A stretch of DNA of 18,948 nucleotides from contig CAUDRX010000022.1 in the NCBI GenBank assembly GCA_958451915.1, positions 1-18,948 of the forward strand, written 5' to 3'. The first letter of the stretch is position 1; every line of letters starts with the position of its first letter. The notes under the pieces are model-generated. The model saw only the letters and a program-made list of their open reading frames with translations. It had not been told where the DNA came from and searched no databases. This DNA comes from an uncultured Peptococcaceae bacterium. Its GTDB lineage: Bacteria; Bacillota; Peptococcia; Peptococcales; Peptococcaceae. This document shows, in pieces, positions 13,709 through 18,948 of the stretch. The position numbers and the translations under genes are program-made.

Positions 13709-15634
13709 ATGTCTATTGAAAAACTCTTACAGCCGGGCAACATCGGCACTTTGGAACTCAAGAACCGTGTCATCTATTCCGGTATGAACCTGCGCTCTAC
13801 CGACGGTGAGGGCCACATGTCCCAGAGCGCCATCGAGAGTCTGGTCTACCACGCTGAACACGGCCCGGGCCTCATTGAATTTCCTGTCATCTATGCCTGG
13901 ACGGTGCCGGGCGCCCCTCACGGGCTGACCCTGAGCCTGGGCGATGACAGTTTCATCCCGCCGCTCAAAGCAACGGTCGCGCGTGTACATGCCGCAGGCG
14001 CCAAAGCGACATTGCAGCTTTACGCCCGCGGCACCCGCACCAAGGCAGGTGCGGAAGTGGTTGGCCCATCGGCGATGAAATTCGGTTTTGAGACGGGCGG
14101 CACCCGCGAGCTCACGGTCGAAGAGATCCATCAGTTCGTGGAATGGTTCGGCGATGCGGCCCTGCGCGGCAAAAAAGCAGATTTCGATGCCGTTTCCATC
14201 CATGCCTGCACCGGCAAACTGATCAGCATGTTCATCTCTCCATACAGCAACCACCGCACCGATGAATACGGCGGCTCCACAGAAAACCGCGCCCGCTTCC
14301 TGATCGAGGTGCTGCAGAACATCAAGAAAAAATGCGGCCAGGATTATCCTGTCTACATCCGCCTCGGCGTGGACGATCTCTTTGAGCAGGGGCTGAAACT
14401 CGAAGAAGGCATCAAGGTGGCACAGCTGGTCGAACCTTATGTCGATGCCATCCAGGTCTCCGCCGGCACCCAGGAACACATGGAGAACATCTCTGTCTGC
14501 TACTACTACAAGCACGGTTATCTCCTGCCATTCACCAAGGCTGTGCGCGAAGCCACCTCTACCAAAATCATCGCCATGGGCAAACTCGGGGAGCCTGCTC
14601 TCGCCGAAAAGATCATCGAAGAGGGCATCGCTGATTTCGTCATCCTCGGCCGTCCGCTGCTCTGCGACCCACTCTGGCTGGAAAAAGCGGCACGCGGCGA
14701 AAAAGCCGACATCGTCCGCTGCATCGGCTGCCTCAACTGCTTCAATTACGATCAGCACACCGAGATCGTGCCAACACAGGTGGCCTGCACCGTCAACCCA
14801 GGCCTTGGCCGTGAGCGCGAATACGAGACCATGCCGCAGACGGAAACGCCAAAGAACATCCTCGTCATCGGCGGCGGGGTCGCTGGCATCCAGGCTGCCA
14901 CGGACCTGGCTCGCCGCGGCCATCACGTCACCCTCGCAGAAAGATCGGATCAGCTCAGCGGTCAGTGGCTCGTGGCTTCCCACGCCCCACACAAACATGA
15001 GTACCGCGTGCTCATCCCGCAGATGCAGCGCGCTCTGGAAAAGACCGATGCCAAAGTCCTTTTGAATACCACCGTGGACAAAGCGTTCCTCCAGGCACAC
15101 CGTCCGGACGAAGTCGTCCTCGCCACCGGCGCACTGCCAAAATGGCTGCCTGCTGACTGCACCGAAAAAGGCCCGCGTCTTGTCCAGGCCAACGATGTCA
15201 TCATGGATCAGGTTGAGACCGGCGATGATGTCGTTGTCATCGGCGCCCGTTACATCGGCATGGAAGTCGCCTGGAAGCTCGGCGCGATGGGCAAAAAAGT
15301 CTCCATCGTGGACCAGGGGCCATTCGCGCAGAAGACCAGCTCCCGCATCAAAGGGCTCTATCGCAACAAAATGGTCGAAAACGGCGTCTACATGTATCCT
15401 GAATGCCCGGTCCTTTCGATCAACGACTACGGTGTCAACATCTCCCACATGAACAGCCTCCTGACATTGAAATGCGACACCGTCGTCCTCGCCATCGGCA
15501 CCACCCCGCTGCGGGAACTGGCGCCGGTGCTCGAAGAGCTGGCGATCCCTTATCATCTGATCGGTGATGCCAAACGCACCGGCCACGCACTCTATGCCAT
15601 CCGTGACGGTGCCGAACTGGCCCGCCGTCTCTAA
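13709..15634 (+). CDS. OYE/2,4-dienoyl-CoA-reductase-type NADH:flavin oxidoreductase (Fe-S flavoenzyme)
   Basis: A 641-residue enzyme with the three-part build of FadH, BaiCD/BaiH, 2-enoate reductase and trimethylamine dehydrogenase. Residues 1-330 are an FMN-binding TIM barrel (LKNRVIYSGM; SPYSNHRTDEYGGSTENR; GRPLLCDP), Cys338, 341, 344 and 360 bind a [4Fe-4S] cluster (C-x2-C-x2-C-x15-C), and 383-641 hold FAD/NAD(P)H domains (GGGVAG at 388-393, second Rossmann at 508-517, IGDA at 618-621). Such enzymes reduce activated C=C bonds. The usual substrate-site motifs are altered: HACTGK at 165-170 for H-A-x-H-G-Y and QLYARGTR at 103-110 for the Q-L-x-H-x-G-R type, so the substrate is likely unusual. 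AAGGAAGG is 9 bases before ATG. Duplicated immediately downstream. Confidence 0.9.
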   Translation: MSIEKLLQPGNIGTLELKNRVIYSGMNLRSTDGEGHMSQSAIESLVYHAEHGPGLIEFPVIYAWTVPGAPHGLTLSLGDDSFIPPLKATVARVHAAGAKATLQLYARGTRTKAGAEVVGPSAMKFGFETGGTRELTVEEIHQFVEWFGDAALRGKKADFDAVSIHACTGKLISMFISPYSNHRTDEYGGSTENRARFLIEVLQNIKKKCGQDYPVYIRLGVDDLFEQGLKLEEGIKVAQLVEPYVDAIQVSAGTQEHMENISVCYYYKHGYLLPFTKAVREATSTKIIAMGKLGEPALAEKIIEEGIADFVILGRPLLCDPLWLEKAARGEKADIVRCIGCLNCFNYDQHTEIVPTQVACTVNPGLGREREYETMPQTETPKNILVIGGGVAGIQAATDLARRGHHVTLAERSDQLSGQWLVASHAPHKHEYRVLIPQMQRALEKTDAKVLLNTTVDKAFLQAHRPDEVVLATGALPKWLPADCTEKGPRLVQANDVIMDQVETGDDVVVIGARYIGMEVAWKLGAMGKKVSIVDQGPFAQKTSSRIKGLYRNKMVENGVYMYPECPVLSINDYGVNISHMNSLLTLKCDTVVLAIGTTPLRELAPVLEELAIPYHLIGDAKRTGHALYAIRDGAELARRL

Positions 15635-15656
15635 AATCTCAACCCACGTTCTTTTG

Positions 15657-15686
15657 ACCGAAAGGCTGCCGCCTTTCGGTTTTTTT
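15657..15686 (+). terminator. Terminator of the first OYE-type gene
   Basis: ACCGAAAGGC-TGCC-GCCTTTCGGT, a perfect 10-base-pair stem with a T-run, 22 bases after the stop. It separates the two paralogs, so each has its own transcript. Confidence 0.88.
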
Positions 15687-15696
15687 GTCCGCCGGC

Positions 15697-15714
15697 CATA
15701 ATAAAGCCCTTATG
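15697..15714. promoter_or_regulatory. CATAA-N8-TTATG operator candidate, copy 2
   Basis: CATAATAAAGCCCTTATG, with the right arm overlapping a weak -35 (TATGTC, 15711-15716) and TATTTT at 15734-15739 as the -10 after 17 bases. Distance from the right arm to the -10 is 19 bases, the same as in copy 1. The copy starts 11 bases after the preceding terminator. Confidence 0.55.
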
Positions 15715-15799
15715 TCAAACTTTACAGTAATCGTATTTTTCAAATAAATCTCAGTGATGTATTCTAAAAACACAAGTAATACAAGAGAGGTTGGTCAAT

Positions 15800-17725
15800 A
15801 TGTCTATAGAACATTTACTCACACCTGGCCGGATCGGTTCTCTTGAGCTGAAGAACCGCATCATCTACTCTTCGATGGACCTCCGTTCCACCGATGGTCA
15901 GGGCCACATGTCGCCGGAAGCGGTGTAGAGCCTTGTCTACCATGCCGAACACGGTCCCGGCCTGGTGCATTTTCCCGGGGTCTATGCCTGGTCGATCCCG
16001 GACGCCCCTTTTGGCCTCACCCTGAGCCTGGGGGATGACAGCTTCATCCCGCCTCTGGCAGAAGCGGTGGCGCGCGTGCATGCGGCAGGCGCCAAAGCGA
16101 TCCAGCAGCTCTACGCACGCGGCACCCGCACCTCTGGCGGTGCGGAAACGATCGGGCCTTCGGAAATGGCTTTCGGATTTGATCCAAAGCCGGTCCGCGC
16201 CCTCTCCGTGGAAGAGATCGAGACCTATACGGAATGGTTCGGCGATGCTGCGCTGCGAGCCAGGAAAGCAGGCTTTGATGCTGTAGAGATCCATGCCTGC
16301 ACCGGCAAGCTGATCAATATGTTTCTCTCTCCTTACAGCAACCACCGCACCGATGCCTACGGCGGTTCCACAGAGAAACGTGCCCGCTTCCTGCTTGATG
16401 TGCTGAAAAACGTGCGTGAAAAATGCGGCGCTGATTTTCCGATCGTCGTGCGCCTCGGTGTTGACGACATGTTTGAGCAGGGCCTGAAGATCGACGAGAG
16501 CGTCGAGATCGTCCGCCTGATCGAACCTTATCTTGACGCCATCCAGGTCTCCGGCGGCAGCCAGGAACACATCTGGAACATTTCCTGTTCCTACTTCTAT
16601 GAGCACGGCTATCTCCTGCCATTCACCAAAAGGATCAAGGAGGCCGTCTCCGTGCCTGTCATCGCTATGGGAAAACTTGGCGAACCGGCGCTGGCCGATA
16701 GGGTCATTGCCGAGGGCACGGCTGATTTCGTCAATCTCGGGCGTCCGCTGCTGGTCGATCCGCTCTGGATCGAAAAGGCCGCCCGCAGCGAAAAGGCGGA
16801 CATCCGCCGCTGCATCGGCTGCCTCAACTGCTTCACCTTCAACAGCCGCAAAGAGATCGTACCGACCCGCTCCTCCTGCACCGTCAACCCAGGAGTGCTG
16901 CGTGAACGGGAATATGAGATCTATCCGCAGGCACAGCCTGTCAAAGACATCCTCGTCATCGGCGGCGGTCTTGCCGGTATGCAGTGTGCCGCCGATCTGG
17001 CCAAACGCGGCCACCGCGTGACCCTCGCGGAAAGATCCGCAAGCCTCGGCGGGCAGTGGCGCGTGGCTTCACACAGTGCCCACAAGCACGACTACAAAAC
17101 GCTGATCCCACACCTCAGCCGCGAGCTTGAAAAAGCCGGTGTCGATGTCCAGCTGAACACCACTGTGGACCGCGCCTATCTCGAGACCCATCGCCCGGAT
17201 GAGGTTGTCCTGGCCACCGGTGCGTTGCCCCGGACACTCGCGAGCGACTGTTCGGAAAAGGGACCAACGATCGTCCAGGGCAACGACGTTATCATGGAAC
17301 GTGTGCCTGTCGGCGAACGCGTTGTCGTCATCGGCGGCCGCTACATCGGCGTGGAAGTCGCTGCCAAGCTCGCCGGCGAAGGCAGGCACGTCGATATCGT
17401 TGACATGACCGAGCTCGGCCGCGGCACAAATCCGCGCATCATCGGCATCTACCGCGATAAGATGGTCGCTGGCGGGGTGCACATGTACCCAAACTGCCCG
17501 GTCCTCTCGATCAACGACTACGGTGTCAACATCTCCCACATGAACAGCCTGCTCACACTTCCTTGCGACACCGTCGTCCTTGCCGTCGGCACCGTGCCGG
17601 TGCAGGATCTCATGCCGGTGCTCGATGCCCTGGCCATCCCTTACCACGCCATTGGCGACGCCAAACGCATCGGCGATGCCCTTTATGCGATCCGCGATGG
17701 TGCCGAACTGGCCCGCCGCATTTAA
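15800..17725 (+). pseudogene. Second OYE-type Fe-S flavoenzyme, interrupted by an in-frame TAG at codon 43
   Basis: A paralog of the preceding gene with the same length (642 codons with stop) and no net insertion or deletion: homologous segments are offset by exactly 2091 bases at both ends. ATG at 15800 has AGAGAGG 9 bases upstream. Codon 43 (15926-15928) is TAG where the paralog has GAG (Glu43), one base change. Everything after it is intact: HACTGK, the cluster CIGCLNC...CTVNP, GGGLAG, GGRYIG and IGDA. A GTG at 15965 opens the remaining frame but has no ribosome binding site and would remove the first barrel strands. It is either a recent nonsense mutant, a sequencing error or a read-through gene; no other disabling change is seen. 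Confidence 0.85.
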
Positions 17726-17757
17726 AAAAGCGCCCCACTCCCAAAGGAGCAGGACGC
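17724..17757 (-). terminator. Terminator of the third LysR gene
   Basis: On the minus strand a 12-pair stem (three G-U pairs) with a TTTG loop is followed by six T. The G-U pairs become mismatches on the plus strand, so it acts mainly for the minus-strand LysR gene; the T-run abuts the stop of the second OYE-type gene. Confidence 0.7.
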
Positions 17758-17764
17758 ATCGGCG

Positions 17765-18685
17765 TCACATCTGATAAGGCTGGCAGACAGCGGCCAGCGC
17801 ATCCAGAAAATAATTTTCCACAAAAGCTGCCATCTCTTTCGTATACACGCACAGGACCCGGCAGGGGATCACATAATCGTCGGGATACAGCACCGTCAGG
17901 GGCGTTGCGTCATAGGAAGAAGTGCGCAGGACCTGCTCGATGAAAGGCGTCACCGCATTGGAAACGGAAAGGTATTTGAGCATCACGGCGATGTTCTCGA
18001 TGATCATCGGCTTGCCGGTATAGCCGTGCCGCTTGTAATCATTGAGCGTAAAATCCAAAAGGCTCGAATACTGAAAGACCTGCGGATAGCACAGGATGTC
18101 CGACAGCTGCACATGCGCCATGGCGCAGAGGGGATGGTCTTTGCGCACGAGATGGCCGAGACTGGCGGTGTAGAGGGTGAAATATTTGAGATCGTTCTTT
18201 TTGATCTCACCCAGAAAACCGAGCTCGTTGTTCTCGGCTGTCAGCACCAGGCCCACATCCGCTTCATTCAGGCTGAAGAGCCGCATGATGTCGCCGCCGT
18301 TGGCATGACGCAGGTCGAATTCGAAATCTTCGATGCCCTGCGTCACCATCGCCAGGGCATCGCGCAGGATCGTATTGCAGAAGAAAGGCGCGCCGACCAC
18401 GCGCAGCCGCCGCACAAGGCCCTTGCTGGCCGCATCGCTGCGGAGCTTGTAGATGGCATCCATCTCACCGGCGATGGTCCGTGCCTTCTCCAATACCACT
18501 TCCCCCTGCAGGGTAAAACGGACGCCTTTGTTGGTCCGTTCCAGGATCTGAAAACCCAGTTCATTTTCCAGTTCCTTGATATTGGCGCTGAGATACGGCT
18601 GAGAAACAAAAAGCTCCTTCGCCGTCTTGGAGATCGATCCATATTTTTCCAGGGCGATCAGAAGATTTAATTGAGAGATCCGCAT
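17765..18685 (-). CDS. LysR-family transcriptional regulator, divergent from a transporter
   Basis: A 306-residue LysR regulator with the N-terminal helix-turn-helix (ISQLNLLIALEKYGSISKTAKELFVSQPYLSANIKELENELGFQILERTNKG, from residue 3) and a co-inducer domain. I take MRISQLN at 18685 as the start (AAGGGGA about 8 bases upstream); an in-frame GTG at 18715 has no site. It converges on the OYE-type gene and diverges from the DASS-like transporter with 129 bases between, the usual layout for a LysR protein controlling its divergent neighbour. It may also control the OYE genes (inference). The effector is unknown. Confidence 0.9.
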   Translation of the reverse strand: MRISQLNLLIALEKYGSISKTAKELFVSQPYLSANIKELENELGFQILERTNKGVRFTLQGEVVLEKARTIAGEMDAIYKLRSDAASKGLVRRLRVVGAPFFCNTILRDALAMVTQGIEDFEFDLRHANGGDIMRLFSLNEADVGLVLTAENNELGFLGEIKKNDLKYFTLYTASLGHLVRKDHPLCAMAHVQLSDILCYPQVFQYSSLLDFTLNDYKRHGYTGKPMIIENIAVMLKYLSVSNAVTPFIEQVLRTSSYDATPLTVLYPDDYVIPCRVLCVYTKEMAAFVENYFLDALAAVCQPYQM

Positions 18686-18710
18686 AAGACTGTCCCCTTC
18701 ATTATCGATG

Positions 18711-18740
18711 TTCACTGTGCACAGGTATTTTTACTATCAT
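18711..18740 (+). promoter_or_regulatory. Candidate promoter of the transporter, overlapping the LysR promoter
   Basis: Plus strand TTCACT (18711-18716), 18-base spacer, TATCAT (18735-18740). The opposite strand at 18744-18736 reads TGGTATGAT, an extended -10 for the LysR gene, so the two promoters share bases and would compete. A dyad CATTCATATCAAATG (18759-18773, 12 of 15 symmetric positions) lies just downstream and is a candidate operator. Confidence 0.4.
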
Positions 18741-18814
18741 ACCACATTATTGCCCATGCATTCATATCAAATGTTGTTTTTCCAATTTTTAATCCACTAA
18801 GAGGAGGAGACCTC

Positions 18815-18948
18815 ATGTCCACACCAAACACCCTCAAGGCCATGCCGACCGCTGCGAAGGTCAAATGGCTCATCAACATTCTTCTGACGGCAGCCGTCTT
18901 TCTCATCCCGACCACCGATCAGTTCACGATGCAGATCAAGATCTTTTT
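18815..18948 (+). CDS. DASS/SLC13-like anion:sodium symporter, N-terminal part
   Basis: The first 44 codons of a gene that runs off the right edge. GAGGAGG lies about 8 bases before ATG. The start MSTPNTLKAMPTAAKVKW leads into a hydrophobic segment (LINILLTAAVFLIPTTDQF) with a proline after the first helix, which resembles SLC13/DASS di- and tricarboxylate or sulfate transporters ('...LIPT...T...K.FL'). The call is tentative with so little sequence; any secondary transporter with an N-terminal helix would fit. It is divergent from a LysR gene. Confidence 0.5.
   Translation, partial: MSTPNTLKAMPTAAKVKWLINILLTAAVFLIPTTDQFTMQIKIF

Noticed and set aside
13727..15586. 619-codon open frame on the minus strand opposite the first OYE-type gene, and a similar 399-codon frame opposite the second (15815-17014)
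   Set aside because: Both are mirror frames of the flavoenzyme genes with no motifs; their mutual similarity only reflects the paralogy on the real strand.
15926..15928. Pyrrolysine codon as the explanation of the in-frame TAG
   Set aside because: The paralog has ordinary glutamate there, no pyl genes are in the window, and the site is not catalytic; kept only as a minor option.
15965..17725. Independent gene starting at GTG 15965 (586 codons)
   Set aside because: No ribosome binding site and the product would lack the first strands of the FMN barrel; the true start is ATG 15800 before the amber codon.
1..18948. CRISPR array, insertion sequence, tRNA or rRNA gene
   Set aside because: No spaced direct repeats, transposase-like protein, terminal inverted repeats or tRNA-like cloverleaf were recognised by reading; a small tRNA-like element cannot be fully excluded without a search.

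Overview
The window looks like part of the chromosome of an anaerobic, Gram-positive-type (Bacillota-like) bacterium. Reasons: strong AGGAGG-type ribosome binding sites before nearly every gene, an infC-rpmI-rplT operon with a leader attenuator and a probable AUC start codon for infC, GC-rich coding sequence beside AT-rich intergenic gaps, and many flavin/iron-sulfur oxidoreductases with organic-acid-type transporters. Genus cannot be fixed from the sequence. There are no rRNA or tRNA genes, CRISPR arrays or insertion sequences that I can recognise. None of the 18 intact, complete genes ends in TAG.

Layout. (1) 1-261, minus: N-terminus of a GltS/ESS-type sodium-glutamate symporter-like protein, then a roughly 500-base AT-rich divergent control region. 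(2) 766-5624, plus: a YtcJ-type amidohydrolase, a strong hairpin terminator, two tandem LysR regulators and an MFS transporter. (3) 5685-9262, minus: an operon birA, YbaK-like, patatin-like, YbaK, SDR with 4-8 base overlaps between the first four genes. (4) 9325-10638, minus: infC-rpmI-rplT with its own near-consensus promoter, leader hairpins and attenuator. (5) 10691-13432, minus: a small 2[4Fe-4S] ferredoxin, an AprA-like FAD flavoprotein and a TauE/SafE-type membrane protein. (6) 13709-17725, plus: two tandem 641-codon Old Yellow Enzyme/2,4-dienoyl-CoA-reductase-type flavoenzymes; the second has one in-frame amber codon at codon 43. (7) 17765-18948: a LysR regulator on the minus strand, divergent from the start of a DASS/SLC13-like transporter.

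How it may work together (inference). Regions 5-7 read as an anaerobic reductase island: a transporter takes up an anionic compound, NAD(P)H-dependent OYE-type Fe-S flavoenzymes reduce an enoate- or enone-like bond, and the divergently transcribed ferredoxin/AprA-like pair provides a second redox step, with the TauE-like protein moving a sulfur-containing or carboxylate ion. The two OYE genes share an unusual promoter architecture: a CATAA-N8-TTATG dyad exactly 19 bases before the -10 box in both. The most notable points are this shared promoter dyad, the amber-interrupted but otherwise intact second paralog, the AprA-like/ferredoxin/TauE cluster, and a patatin-like protein that lacks its catalytic serine and sits between two YbaK-type tRNA-editing paralogs.
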